64,000 nt of DNA from an uncultured Oscillospiraceae bacterium (GCA_934654755.1 CAKUGQ010000004.1:1-64000), one strand, 5' to 3'. Shown: positions 49,393 through 57,940, numbered from the stretch's first letter. The notes: a model not told the origin generated them from the sequence alone. Program-made: numbers and translations.

Positions 49393-49660
49393 GGCTATTT
49401 TTTTCGTCAAGAGCAACGAATTTTGCAAAGCACCGTAGTTGAAAATGAATAAAAACTCAAAAATGTGCATTAAAATTCATTTCTATTCTCTGCTCTTGAT
49501 AATTTGACCAAAAATCCCGTTCCGTCGGGCACCGAAACGGCCGAATATTTGTGCATTATTTTGATTTTATATGCACGGCGTGCGAAAAACGTCAAAAAAC
49601 GTTAATAAATATTCGCTATATGTGATTCTATCCAAAAATCCGGTACGTTTTTTGTTGAAA
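49393..49660. other. AT-rich intergenic region between galE and oppA
   Basis: No gene was found. It contains the galE terminator (49517-49540) and otherwise A/T-rich sequence upstream of the opp promoter, which could hold UP-element-like or operator sites that I cannot define. Confidence 0.5.
49517..49540 (-). terminator. galE terminator
   Basis: On the minus strand CCGTTTCG / CGGAACGG (one G-U pair) with an 8-nt loop is followed by GATTTTTGG. Confidence 0.65.
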
Positions 49661-50674
49661 CTATCCATTTTCCTGCCCGGAAACGCAGATATAGTTCCAT
49701 GCATCCCGACACATATCCGCAATCGTGTACTCTGCCGTCCAGTCAAGGACACGCTTTGTCTTTTCCGCGTCCGCCCAGCAGTCCGCCAGATCGCCCGCAC
49801 GCCGCGCACCGATCACATAGGGAATCTGCCGGCCCGTCACGGTACGGAAGGTCTCCACCAGCTCCAGCACGCTTGTCGGGCGGCCGGTACCGAGATTAAA
49901 CGCCTCCGCGCCCGCGTGCTCTCTGCCGTATTCCAGCGCGCGCAGATGTCCCTTCGCCAGATCGACGACATGCAGATAATCCCGGCGGCAGGTGCCGTCC
50001 GGCGTGGGGTAGTCAGAGCCGTAGACCGTCAGGCGGGGAAGCTGCCCCGCCGCTACGCGGGCGACATAGGGCATGAGGTTGTTCGGGATACCCGCCGGAT
50101 CGTCGCCGAGAAGGCCGGAGGCGTGCGCTCCGATGGGGTTGAAATAGCGCAGCAGCACCGCCGAGATCTCCGGGTCGGCAGCCGCCGTGTCGCGAAGAAT
50201 CTGCTCGGACATGACCTTTGTCCAGCCATAGGGGTTCGACGGACAGCCGACAGGCATCGCTTCGGTATAGGGCACAGGGTTTTCCGAGCCGTAGACCGTC
50301 GCGGACGAGGAAAAGACCATGCGTCTGCAGCCGAAGCGCTGCATCGTCTCCAGCAGCGTCAACGTTGCGTCCAGGTTGTTCCGGTAGTAGGCCAGCGGCA
50401 GGCGGACGCTCTCGCCGACGGCCTTCTTCCCCGCAAAATGGATCACCGCCTCGACGCTGTGTTCCTCAAAAATGCGCCGCACAAACGCATGGTCGCAGAC
50501 GTCGCCATGGTAAAAAACGGGTCTTGTTCCGGTAATCCGCGCGATACGCTCGATCACGTCGGGCTTCGAATTGGAAAGATCATCCGCAATCACGACATCA
50601 TAGCCCGCCTGCTGAAGCTCGACGCAGGTATGGCTGCCGATATATCCCGCGCCGCCGCTGACTAAAATACTCAT
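49661..50674 (-). CDS. galE: UDP-glucose 4-epimerase
   Basis: The 337-residue extended SDR enzyme interconverts UDP-glucose and UDP-galactose for galactose use and surface polysaccharides. The NAD-binding GGAGYIGSH is at 7-15. The catalytic SSSATVYG and Tyr149-Lys153 (YGWTK) are present, with RYFNPIGAHASG and GTCRRDYLHVVDLA downstream. Length is normal. The ATG at 50674 follows AAGGAGCAATCCC. It is monocistronic, and tandem TATAAT boxes lie just upstream (50693-50710). Confidence 0.95.
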   Translation of the reverse strand: MSILVSGGAGYIGSHTCVELQQAGYDVVIADDLSNSKPDVIERIARITGTRPVFYHGDVCDHAFVRRIFEEHSVEAVIHFAGKKAVGESVRLPLAYYRNNLDATLTLLETMQRFGCRRMVFSSSATVYGSENPVPYTEAMPVGCPSNPYGWTKVMSEQILRDTAAADPEISAVLLRYFNPIGAHASGLLGDDPAGIPNNLMPYVARVAAGQLPRLTVYGSDYPTPDGTCRRDYLHVVDLAKGHLRALEYGREHAGAEAFNLGTGRPTSVLELVETFRTVTGRQIPYVIGARRAGDLADCWADAEKTKRVLDWTAEYTIADMCRDAWNYICVSGQENG

Positions 50675-50867
50675 GGGATTGCTCCTTATACATTATAATA
50701 TATTATAATATATGCATTCAGACGCCGTTGGATCGGCGCTTTGTACCGCTGCCCACAGTATAACGAAAAAAAAGAAAGAATGCAACGCTTTTTTCGTCGG
50801 CGGGACTGGAAATCCGGCCGCAGGCGTGGTATTCTATGAAAAAGACCGGATTTTTTTTGGAGGTTCC

Positions 50868-52178
50868 ATGCTGCCTCGGGAGTTTCTTGTACGGATGCGC
50901 CGTCTGCTCGGCGCGGAATTTGATGAATTTATCGCCGCTTACGAGCGTCCGCGCAGCACCGCGCTGCGTTTCGCTCCCGAGCGGCACTGCCCCGCGCTGC
51001 CGGATTTCTGCGGCGAGATTGTCCCGTGGGAGGAAAACGGAAGATATCTCCTGCCCGATGTGCGTCCCGGGCTGCATCCGCTGCACGACGCAGGGGCATT
51101 CTATCTTCAGGAGCCGAGCGCAATGGCGCCCGCGCGCCTGCTCGACGCACAGCCCGGCGAGCACGTCCTGGATCTGTGCGCCGCGCCGGGCGGAAAATCC
51201 ACGCAGCTCGCCGCCGCGATGTGCGGGCGGGGGCTGCTTGTCTGCAACGAGATCCACCCGAAGCGTGCGCGGATCCTGTCATCAAACCTGGAACGGCTGG
51301 GCGTGACAAACGCCTTGGTCACAAACGAGCATCCCGCCGTGTTGGCTGCGCGTTGGCCCGGCTGCTTTGACCGCGTACTGGTCGACGCGCCCTGTTCCGG
51401 CGAGGGAATGTTCCGTAAGGAGGAGGCTGCCGTAACGGACTGGAGCGAGCAAACCGTCGCCATGTGCGCAGCGCGGCAGGCCGAAATTCTCGACGCCGCC
51501 GCCGGGCTGCTTACCTCCGGCGGACGGCTGGTCTATTCCACCTGCACCTTTTCGCCTGAAGAAAACGAGGGCGCGGTGCTCGCCTTCCTGCGCCGCCACC
51601 CGGAATTCTCGCCGGAGGCGGTCGAAGCGCCGTATTTCAGTCCCGCGCGGCCGGAGTGGGCGGGCGGCGATGCGCTGCCCGGCGCCTTTCGGCTCTGGCC
51701 GCATAAGCTGCGAGGTGAGGGACATTTTGCCGCCGTTCTGCGAAAAAACGACGGTATCCGCGGCAGCTTCCCCCCGCATCGGCTCTTGCCCCTGCCAAAG
51801 GAGGCTCGGGATTTTCTTCCGAAATCAACGGACGGTGTGTTGGCCTTCGGCGAAATGCTCTGCCTTGCGCCGCCGGACTGCCCGGAGCTTCATGGTCTGC
51901 GCGTACTGCGCGCGGGACTGGAGCTGGGCGAGCTGCGCAAGGGACGTTTTGTGCCCGCGTATGCGCTCTCTCACGCGCTGCAGGATTTTGCACAGAGCAT
52001 TGCGCTTGACCCGCGCGAAACCGCCGTCTATCTCTCCGGTGCGACGCTGCCCGCCGCGCAGCGCGGCTGGACGCTCGTAAAAACGCAGGGTGTCGGCCTC
52101 GGCTGGGGCTACGGCGCCGACGGCACACTGAAAAACCATTACCCGAAGGGTCTTCGGAGAATCCTCCCGACATTTTGA
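50868..52178 (+). CDS. NOL1/NOP2/Sun-family rRNA cytosine-C5 methyltransferase (RsmF-like)
   Basis: The 436-residue SAM-dependent enzyme has the SAM loop LDLCAAPGGKSTQLAA, the DAPCSGEGMF motif with the first catalytic Cys, and VYSTCTFSPEENEG with the second. The C-terminal ~150 residues form the PUA-like/RsmF extension (DGTLKNHYPKGLRR). It likely methylates 16S rRNA; the exact target base cannot be assigned. The ATG at 50868 follows TGGAGG; the upstream frame is A-rich and unrelated. Confidence 0.9.
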   Translation: MLPREFLVRMRRLLGAEFDEFIAAYERPRSTALRFAPERHCPALPDFCGEIVPWEENGRYLLPDVRPGLHPLHDAGAFYLQEPSAMAPARLLDAQPGEHVLDLCAAPGGKSTQLAAAMCGRGLLVCNEIHPKRARILSSNLERLGVTNALVTNEHPAVLAARWPGCFDRVLVDAPCSGEGMFRKEEAAVTDWSEQTVAMCAARQAEILDAAAGLLTSGGRLVYSTCTFSPEENEGAVLAFLRRHPEFSPEAVEAPYFSPARPEWAGGDALPGAFRLWPHKLRGEGHFAAVLRKNDGIRGSFPPHRLLPLPKEARDFLPKSTDGVLAFGEMLCLAPPDCPELHGLRVLRAGLELGELRKGRFVPAYALSHALQDFAQSIALDPRETAVYLSGATLPAAQRGWTLVKTQGVGLGWGYGADGTLKNHYPKGLRRILPTF

Positions 52179-52189
52179 TATTTGCCGTC

Positions 52190-52218
52190 TTTACAAATAC
52201 GAAAAATTATGTTATGAT
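52190..52218 (+). promoter_or_regulatory. murA promoter
   Basis: TTTACA (52190-52195), 17 bp, TATGAT (52213-52218). Confidence 0.75.
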
Positions 52219-52288
52219 AAACGCTGTATGAATTTGCCTTAGTGTTTTTCTACATATTGCATATACTCCTACCATGAGAGGGTATGAC

Positions 52289-53578
52289 ATGAAACAGTAT
52301 TTGATTCAGGGTAGCCGTCCTTTGACGGGCAGTGTCAGCATCAGCGGTGCAAAAAATGCCGCGGTCGCAATTTTACCTGCCACGCTGCTCATCAGCGGCA
52401 CCTGCCGCATCGAAAATGTCCCGGATATTTCCGACGTGCGCCTGTTGCTTGAAATTCTGGAAAGCATGGGCGCGCAGATCCGCCGCCTCAGCCCGAACAC
52501 GCTGGAGATCTCCTGCGCCCATATCCGCGACACGGAGGCATCGGACACGCTCGTGCGCCGCATCCGCGCGTCGTATTACTTCATCGGCGCACAGCTCGGC
52601 CGCTTCGGCCATGCCCGTGTGGCGCTGCCCGGCGGTTGCAACTTCGGCCTGCGGCCCATCGACCAGCACATCAAGGGCTTTGAAGCCATCGGTGCGACGG
52701 TCGAGCTGCAAAACGGCTACGTCTGCGCCACCGCACCGCAGACGGGTCTGCGCGGCGCGCGCGTCAATCTGGACGTTGTTTCCGTCGGCGCAACGATGAA
52801 CATCATGATCGGCGCGGTGCGCGCACAGGGCACCACCGTCATCGAAAACGCCGCAAAAGAGCCGCATATTGTTGACCTTGCGAACTTCCTGAACGCGATG
52901 GGGGCAAACATCTCCGGCGCGGGTACGGACGTCATCAAAATTCGCGGCAATACGCTGCTCCACGGCGGCAGCTATTCCATTATTCCCGACCAGATCGAAG
53001 CCGGAACGTATATGGCCGCCGTCGCGGCTGCAGGCGGCGATGTGCTGATTCAGAACATCATTCCCAAACACATGGACTGCATCTCCGCCAAGCTGCGCGA
53101 GATGGGTGTAACCGTTACGGAGTACGACGATGCGCTGCGCGTGCAGCGCCCCGGCGCGCTGATCCGTGCAAACGTCAAGACTGCTCCCTATCCCGGCTTC
53201 CCGACGGATATGCAGCCGCAGATTGCGGTGTGCATGTCTTTGGCCGAGGGCGTGAGCATCATTACGGAAAGCGTCTATGACACGCGCTTCGGCTATTGCT
53301 CGGAGCTGGGACGCATGGGCGCACAAATCAAGGTAAACGGCAAAATCGCCGTCATTACCGGAACGGACAAGCTCCACGGTACGACCGTGCGCGCCTGCGA
53401 TCTGCGCGCCGGTGCGGCGATGGTCATCGCGGCGCTGGCTGCCGACGGTGAGACGACCGTCGAAGGAATCGAATATATTGAACGCGGCTATGAGGAGCTG
53501 GTCTCCAAGCTGCAAAAGCTCGGCGCAAAGATCCGCAGGATCGAAAAGCCGGAGGCGGCCGCCGTCGCTGCCGGATAA
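52289..53578 (+). CDS. murA: UDP-N-acetylglucosamine 1-carboxyvinyltransferase
   Basis: This enzyme carries out the first committed step of peptidoglycan synthesis, transferring enolpyruvate from PEP to UDP-GlcNAc. The 429-residue protein has ISGAKNAAVAILPATLL at the start and ALPGGCNFGLRPIDQH with Cys117, the residue alkylated by fosfomycin, so the enzyme should be sensitive. DGETTVEGIEYIERGYE lies near the end. The ATG at 52289 is seven bases after GAGAGG. A strong terminator follows. Confidence 0.97.
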   Translation: MKQYLIQGSRPLTGSVSISGAKNAAVAILPATLLISGTCRIENVPDISDVRLLLEILESMGAQIRRLSPNTLEISCAHIRDTEASDTLVRRIRASYYFIGAQLGRFGHARVALPGGCNFGLRPIDQHIKGFEAIGATVELQNGYVCATAPQTGLRGARVNLDVVSVGATMNIMIGAVRAQGTTVIENAAKEPHIVDLANFLNAMGANISGAGTDVIKIRGNTLLHGGSYSIIPDQIEAGTYMAAVAAAGGDVLIQNIIPKHMDCISAKLREMGVTVTEYDDALRVQRPGALIRANVKTAPYPGFPTDMQPQIAVCMSLAEGVSIITESVYDTRFGYCSELGRMGAQIKVNGKIAVITGTDKLHGTTVRACDLRAGAAMVIAALAADGETTVEGIEYIERGYEELVSKLQKLGAKIRRIEKPEAAAVAAG

Positions 53579-53593
53579 TGAACTCAGACACAA

Positions 53594-53627
53594 AATTCCC
53601 GCCTGCCGTTCGTGGCAGGCGGGAATT
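53594..53627. terminator. murA/trxA bidirectional terminator
   Basis: A 14-bp stem AATTCCCGCCTGCC / GGCAGGCGGGAATT with a 6-nt loop, followed by CTTTTC. Confidence 0.9.
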
Positions 53628-53642
53628 CTTTTCATGGGCGAA

Positions 53643-53951
53643 TTATTTCAGCAGGTCTTCGAAATCCTCGATCGGGCGATAGCCGACAAGCGTCTGTTCA
53701 AGCTTGCCCTCGCGGAACAGCAGCACCGTCGGAATGCTCGTAATACCGAACTGCCGCGCAAGCTCCAGCTGCTCGTCCACATTGCACTTGCCGACCTTGG
53801 CCCTGCCATCGTACTCCTGCGCAAACTCCTCAAGGATCGGCGCAAGCATCCGGCAGGGGCCGCACCACGTCGCCCAGAAGTCCACCAGCACCGGCAGACT
53901 GCTTTGCAGCACCTCCTGCTCGAAGTTTTCCTTCGTGATCGTGTATTCCAT
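53643..53951 (-). CDS. trxA: Thioredoxin
   Basis: The 102-residue thioredoxin has active-site WCGPC (Cys30, Cys33), VLVDFWATWC, the cis-proline region ITSIPTVLLFREGK and a buried Asp. It reduces disulfides in cytoplasmic enzymes. The ATG at 53951 follows AAAGGAGA. It has its own promoter; trxB is not adjacent. Confidence 0.96.
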   Translation of the reverse strand: MEYTITKENFEQEVLQSSLPVLVDFWATWCGPCRMLAPILEEFAQEYDGRAKVGKCNVDEQLELARQFGITSIPTVLLFREGKLEQTLVGYRPIEDFEDLLK

Positions 53952-53979
53952 GGAAACAAATCTCCTTTCGTTTTCTTTA

Positions 53980-54008
53980 AGAATATCACACGGTACGCAG
54001 ATTTGCAA
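53980..54008 (-). promoter_or_regulatory. trxA promoter
   Basis: On the minus strand TTGCAA (54008-54003), 17 bp, TATTCT (53985-53980). Confidence 0.8.
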
Positions 54009-54020
54009 GCGGCAAGCCTC

Positions 54021-54049
54021 TTGACAAGCAAAATTTGCAGCGATATAAT
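54021..54049 (+). promoter_or_regulatory. Promoter of the leader-ORF/membrane-protein unit
   Basis: TTGACA (54021-54026), 17 bp, TATAAT (54044-54049). It is back-to-back with the trxA promoter, with 12 bp between the -35 boxes. Confidence 0.88.
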
Positions 54050-54075
54050 AAGAGAAAAGGAACGGAGGGAGAGCA

Positions 54076-54189
54076 ATGCGCACGATGTTTACAGATAGCC
54101 GGATCGTAGCAGGAATCTGCCCCCCCGTATTTTCGCAGTTTAAATCATCGTTTTATCCGAGCCGTCAAAGGGGTTCTACGCCTCTTTGA
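54076..54189 (+). CDS. Putative 37-residue leader peptide
   Basis: A short ORF, MRTMFTDSRIVAGICPPVFS... ending RGSTPL, lies about 20 nt downstream of a consensus promoter with ACGGAGGGAG ahead of the ATG. Its last codons and stop lie inside a strong terminator hairpin. This is the layout of a ribosome-mediated attenuator controlling the membrane gene at 54251. Coding is inferred from signals, not homology. Confidence 0.45.
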   Translation: MRTMFTDSRIVAGICPPVFSQFKSSFYPSRQRGSTPL

Positions 54190-54200
54190 TGGCTCTTTTT
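54159..54200 (+). terminator. Terminator/attenuator overlapping the leader ORF
   Basis: GAGCCGTCAAAGGGG / CCTCTTTGATGGCTC pairs with two imperfect positions and a 7-nt loop, followed by TTTTT. The stop codon of the leader ORF (54187-54189) is in the right arm. Confidence 0.85.
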
Positions 54201-54250
54201 GCGCTTTTTAGGAAAAATCACGCCGAAATCAAGCGGAAAGGAGCATCACA

Positions 54251-54724
54251 ATGGATTCTGCCAGGTTGGTCGCGCTGTTTGCGCTGTATCTTGTGGCGGG
54301 GCTGTTCACGCTGCGCTTTTTGAAAAAGCGCGGGCTGCGCGTGGCCTACGTCGTATATCTGATTGCCTTTGTGGCGCTCTTTACCTATATCCCTTATATG
54401 ACAGGAAGCCGTCTGATGTACCGCTTCCTCTGCTGGTTTATGCACGAGCGCGCCGTAACGATTCTGGAGCATAAGCTCATTTATCCGGTTGCGGCGTCGC
54501 TTCCGTACTTCAGCGTGTCATTTGTCGTTGCTATTCTTCTCTCCCTTTTCCTTTGCGCTTCTCTCGCGGTTTTGGCGGTCTCGCTGCTGCGCATTGTGTG
54601 CAGACGCCTCAAGCGCCTGTTTGATGAGCCCGCCGGGAAGCGCCGTACAAGCTCTCTCCGCACCGCCGGTTTGCTCGCCCCCGAGCGCCCGGCACGATAC
54701 CGGTTTTGCCGTTTGAATTGTTGA
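54251..54724 (+). CDS. Membrane protein of unknown function
   Basis: The 157-residue protein has three clear hydrophobic segments (about 4-22, 30-50 and 75-110) and a basic, Arg-rich C-terminus. No family is recognised. AAAGGAG lies seven bases before the ATG. It has no separate promoter, so expression appears to need read-through of the hairpin at 54159-54200. Confidence 0.65.
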   Translation: MDSARLVALFALYLVAGLFTLRFLKKRGLRVAYVVYLIAFVALFTYIPYMTGSRLMYRFLCWFMHERAVTILEHKLIYPVAASLPYFSVSFVVAILLSLFLCASLAVLAVSLLRIVCRRLKRLFDEPAGKRRTSSLRTAGLLAPERPARYRFCRLNC

Positions 54725-54778
54725 TATTTCCCTTGAAAAGTTCATATGGAGCAGTAGGAGCGCAAAAATGACGCGCCC

Positions 54779-54840
54779 AAGGCCTTCCCCTTGAGGGGAA
54801 GGTGCCGAGCACCGCGAGGCGGATGAGGTGTCCGCCTCGC
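54779..54840. repeat. Palindromic dispersed repeat, family A, single end
   Basis: The core CTTCCCCTTGAGGGGAAG is followed by GTGCCGAGC and GCGAGGCGGATGAGGTG. Related ends flank the element at 56958-57115. Confidence 0.85.
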
Positions 54841-54851
54841 AGCGGCGGTCA

Positions 54852-54943
54852 TGTCATTGCGAGACCCCATAGGGGTCGTGGCAATCTCCTGTAAAACCTT
54901 GCATCAGATTGCCGCGTCGGGCTGCGCCCTCCTCGCAATGACA
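54852..54943. repeat. Palindromic dispersed repeat, family B
   Basis: A 92-bp element has perfect 12-bp terminal inverted repeats, TGTCATTGCGAG and CTCGCAATGACA, and inner GTGGCAATCTCC / AGATTGCCGCG segments. A second full copy in opposite orientation is at 57785-57875. Confidence 0.88.
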
Positions 54944-55010
54944 AGCATCCTACTCCTCCCCAAGCCTGCGCCCATTGGCGCGAATGATGAAACTTAAAAG
55001 GAGAAATATC

Positions 55011-56885
55011 ATGTTAAAATTAAATAAGGAGGGCTTTACGATCGTCGAACTGGTGATCGTAATCGCCGTCGTCGCCATTCTGGCGGCGGTGCTCATCCCG
55101 ACCTTTATCGGTCTGATGCAGACGGCCAAGACGTCCGCAGACATTCAGCTCGTGACCAGTCTGAACAAGGTTATGGCCATGCAGGAAGCCCTCGACGGCA
55201 AGAACGGCACCATGTACAACGCCCTGCAGGATGCGAAGGCCAACGGCTACGACCTGTCCAAGCTGACCCCGACCTCCGAGGGCAACGACATCGTATGGGA
55301 TCAGTCCACCGACCGTTTCGCGCTGGTAAATCCCGCGGATAACACAGGCGATAACATTCTGTTCTGGGACGAGAGTCTGACTAAGCCGAGCGTTGGAACA
55401 GCGGACATCCACAAGCTCTGGAAGATTTATGACAAAGAGACCGGTATTCCCGAAACACAGACCTACTCCATCTACTGGGCGGGCACGACCGCTCCCTCGC
55501 TCACAACCCTGACCGTTGGCTTTGACGCAGGCGAGTGCAGAGTTATTGATACAATCGAATATAAGCATAGTGGTGCTGCGCGGACTGTCATAATTCGCAC
55601 CAATGGTGAGAACCTGACCGTGACCGCGGAACAGGACACCGTGAACCATTATGGCAATGCCGAACACGTCGATGTGATCGCGGTAGCCAAGAGCTCCTAC
55701 CATGAGTACGGCACCACCTGTCTGATTTCCATCACCTCCGGTCGTATCGTGTTTGAAACGGAAGAGGCTTCCAAGACCGCAGTTTTTGTGAAGGGCAAGG
55801 AAGCCATCGTCGCTGTAGCGGAAAGTGTTCCGATGCCTGAGACAATGATGCGCGCAACCGAGGTTAACTCTTTTGAACTCCAGACGGTAACAGCCACGGG
55901 TGAGATCATTACGAAAACCACGATTTCTGTCAGCAATGGCCGTGTTACCCTTAATACGACCGATAAGGACGGCAAGGAAGCTGCAACTCCCGCTTCCGTG
56001 AGTGCCATTCAGACAAGCCTGAGCACCGCCAAGTTCGAGGATGCCGCGAAAGCCTATCTCCCCGTGGAGGTAGGTACGGTTGATGCATTTATGACAGCTC
56101 TAAACGGGAATGCAAAAACCATTAAGCTGACGAATGACCTGTCGTTCACCAGTTGTATTGAGATCGAACGTAGCCTAACAATTGACGGCAACGGTCACAG
56201 CATCAAAGGCAGTGCCAACAGAGTCATTCGCATTACCAGGCCCAACCTGACGGTTCTGTTCAAGGATCTTGGGATTATTTCCACTTGCATTGCTCCCACA
56301 GATGTCAGAGGTCTCAGCCTTGACAATGACATCGCCAATTGCAAAGTGACGCTTGACCACTGCTCTGTCTCAGCCTCGTACTATGCGATCAACCTGTGCC
56401 CCACAGACAACATTGAACTGACAATCAAGCACGGAAGCGTTTCTGCCGGCTGGGCAGCAATCAACTCGTATTCCAACAATTCTAAATTCGTGATTGAAGA
56501 TTCAGTCCTTTCCGGTCTGAATGATAAGACGGAAAGCCAATGGAACAACTTTAGCACGATTGTGTTTGATGGCAACGGCCTAGAGACTGTTTCAGAGTCC
56601 GGTAAACATGGAACAAATAATACCGTACAGCTGACCAATACGACAGTTTATGCTTCCTCAGTAAATGGTAACAACCAAGCATGGTTGGGCATTCAATACG
56701 GTGCAAAAGACAACACAATTACCGCAGACAGCAAAACCAAGATTATCGATACAGACGGTAACGATCAAAGCTCTAACATTTCGGTTAATGCCTATCTTGG
56801 AAAAAATTCTGACGAAAACACATACAACGTCAATAGCACCGTGGTAATTAACGGTGTCGAAACAAAGCTGAGTGGCAACCGATGA
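55011..56885 (+). CDS. Type IV prepilin-like N-terminus fused to a large beta-helix exodomain
   Basis: The 624-residue protein has a class III/prepilin leader MLKLNKEG cleaved before Phe9, with Glu at +5 (FTIVELVIVIAVVAILAAVLIP), then the pilin alpha-1 helix to about 60. A beta-rich region (60-360) of unknown type follows. Residues about 365-620 form a right-handed beta-helix (IKLTNDLSFTSCIEIERSLTIDGNGHSI and many Asn/Ser/Thr-rich rungs). Typical major pilins have 120-180 residues. No prepilin peptidase, assembly ATPase or other pilin is in the window. AAAGGAG precedes the ATG at 55011. It may be a minor pilin adhesin or a pseudopilin-anchored surface protein (inference). Confidence 0.82.
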   Translation: MLKLNKEGFTIVELVIVIAVVAILAAVLIPTFIGLMQTAKTSADIQLVTSLNKVMAMQEALDGKNGTMYNALQDAKANGYDLSKLTPTSEGNDIVWDQSTDRFALVNPADNTGDNILFWDESLTKPSVGTADIHKLWKIYDKETGIPETQTYSIYWAGTTAPSLTTLTVGFDAGECRVIDTIEYKHSGAARTVIIRTNGENLTVTAEQDTVNHYGNAEHVDVIAVAKSSYHEYGTTCLISITSGRIVFETEEASKTAVFVKGKEAIVAVAESVPMPETMMRATEVNSFELQTVTATGEIITKTTISVSNGRVTLNTTDKDGKEAATPASVSAIQTSLSTAKFEDAAKAYLPVEVGTVDAFMTALNGNAKTIKLTNDLSFTSCIEIERSLTIDGNGHSIKGSANRVIRITRPNLTVLFKDLGIISTCIAPTDVRGLSLDNDIANCKVTLDHCSVSASYYAINLCPTDNIELTIKHGSVSAGWAAINSYSNNSKFVIEDSVLSGLNDKTESQWNNFSTIVFDGNGLETVSESGKHGTNNTVQLTNTTVYASSVNGNNQAWLGIQYGAKDNTITADSKTKIIDTDGNDQSSNISVNAYLGKNSDENTYNVNSTVVINGVETKLSGNR

Positions 56886-56957
56886 GTTTATCCCATGTAA
56901 TGAATCCTGCGGGGCGGCATTGCCGCCCCGCACTTTTTTTGCGCCGCCACGCGGCGC

Positions 56958-57115
56958 AAAGGCTTCCCCTTGAGGGGAAGCTGGCTGCGGAGTGAAACGA
57001 CGCAGACTGATGAGGTGTAGCCCACGAATGTGGGCGTGTCATAATCAGGCCGCCTTCGGCGGACACCTCATCCGCCTCGCTGCGCTCGGCACCTTCCCCT
57101 CAAGGGGAAGGCTTT
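56958..57115. repeat. Family A palindromic element with both ends
   Basis: About 158 bp is bounded by inverted copies of CTTCCCCTTGAGGGGAAG (56963-56980 and 57093-57110), each itself palindromic. Inner GATGAGGTG and CACCTCATC segments are also inverted. This is MITE/REP-like, with no ORF. Confidence 0.88.
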
Positions 57116-57127
57116 GGGGTGCGGCGC

Positions 57128-57163
57128 ACGAGATTGCCACGGGCGCAGCTCCGCAGTGACATT
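57128..57163. repeat. Degenerate family B fragment
   Basis: GAGATTGCCACGGGCGCAG and then GCAGTGACAT resemble the right half of the family B element. It follows the family A element directly. Confidence 0.55.
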
Positions 57164-57193
57164 ACCGCTGCGCGTTAAAAAATCCACCGGCGC

Positions 57194-57222
57194 TTTACAA
57201 TACGCCGGCGGTGCGATATAAT
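57194..57222 (+). promoter_or_regulatory. DUF2284 gene promoter
   Basis: TTTACA (57194-57199), 17 bp, TATAAT (57217-57222), overlapped by an imperfect CACCGGCG/CGCCGG dyad. Confidence 0.75.
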
Positions 57223-57244
57223 AGGCAAAAAAGGAGGCTTTTTT

Positions 57245-57724
57245 ATGCAGGATTATGTTTCGCTGGCGAAGTCGTCCGGATTTACGGACGCAGCGCTCCT
57301 GCCGGTGCGGGAGCTGGTTGTTGTACCGGAGTATCGACAGTTTTGTGAGCAGAACCTCTGCGGCAATTATGATGTGCTTCCGGCCTGCCCGCCGATGAGC
57401 GGCACGGTCGAGGAAATGACCGCCGCCATGCGGAAATACCGGACGGCGTTGGTGCTGACGACCGTTGTAACGCCTGTCAATTATATGGACACGGCGGAGC
57501 AGAGAGCCGCAAAAAAGCACCAGAATCTGATGACCGAGCAGCTTATGGAGGCAATGCGAGCCGACGGCCTGGACGATCTTCTGATGATGGGCGCAGGACC
57601 GTGGAAGAATGCGTCCTGCATGTCGGCCTATTGCGTGGACGCACAAAAAATGGCCGATGCCGTGCACATGAAATGCTGGGAAAACGACGGCAAAATCCGC
57701 TATTTTTCCCTGATTCTGTTCTGA
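57245..57724 (+). CDS. DUF2284 metal-binding protein
   Basis: The 159-residue soluble protein has Cys motif FCEQNLCGNYDVLPACPPMSG near residue 35, the DUF2284 hallmark, plus later conserved Cys (ASCMSAYC and KCW). The family is predicted to bind a metal or Fe-S cluster and is common in anaerobes; the role is unknown. AAAGGAGG precedes the ATG. It is monocistronic between repeat elements. Confidence 0.85.
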   Translation: MQDYVSLAKSSGFTDAALLPVRELVVVPEYRQFCEQNLCGNYDVLPACPPMSGTVEEMTAAMRKYRTALVLTTVVTPVNYMDTAEQRAAKKHQNLMTEQLMEAMRADGLDDLLMMGAGPWKNASCMSAYCVDAQKMADAVHMKCWENDGKIRYFSLILF

Positions 57725-57784
57725 CACCCGATTTCGGCGGCAGCGCCTTCTCCCCACCCTTGCGCAAAGAGCGCAGCCCGATGC

Positions 57785-57875
57785 TGTCATTGCGAGGAGC
57801 GAGGCGACGCGGCAATCTAATGTGGGATTTGACAGGAGATTGCCACGACTTGCTGACGCAAGTCTCGCAATGACA
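57785..57875. repeat. Palindromic dispersed repeat, family B, opposite orientation
   Basis: A 91-bp element has the same 12-bp terminal inverted repeats as 54852-54943 but inner segments in reverse order. Confidence 0.88.
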
Positions 57876-57923
57876 TATCGGCAGACTGCCGCGGGCGGTA
57901 GCGAGGCTCTTTCTTAAAACAAA

Positions 57924-57936
57924 AATAATAATTATT
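57924..57936. promoter_or_regulatory. Fur/PerR-type operator candidate
   Basis: AATAAT-A-ATTATT contains the complete ATAATNATTAT core shared by Fur and PerR boxes. The outer bases match neither consensus. It ends 4 bp before the -35 of the flavodiiron gene. Confidence 0.55.
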
Positions 57937-57940
57937 CTTA

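Noticed and set aside
54779..57875. Insertion sequences
   Set aside because: The repeats are 60-160 bp with no transposase frame, so they are recorded as palindromic dispersed repeats only.
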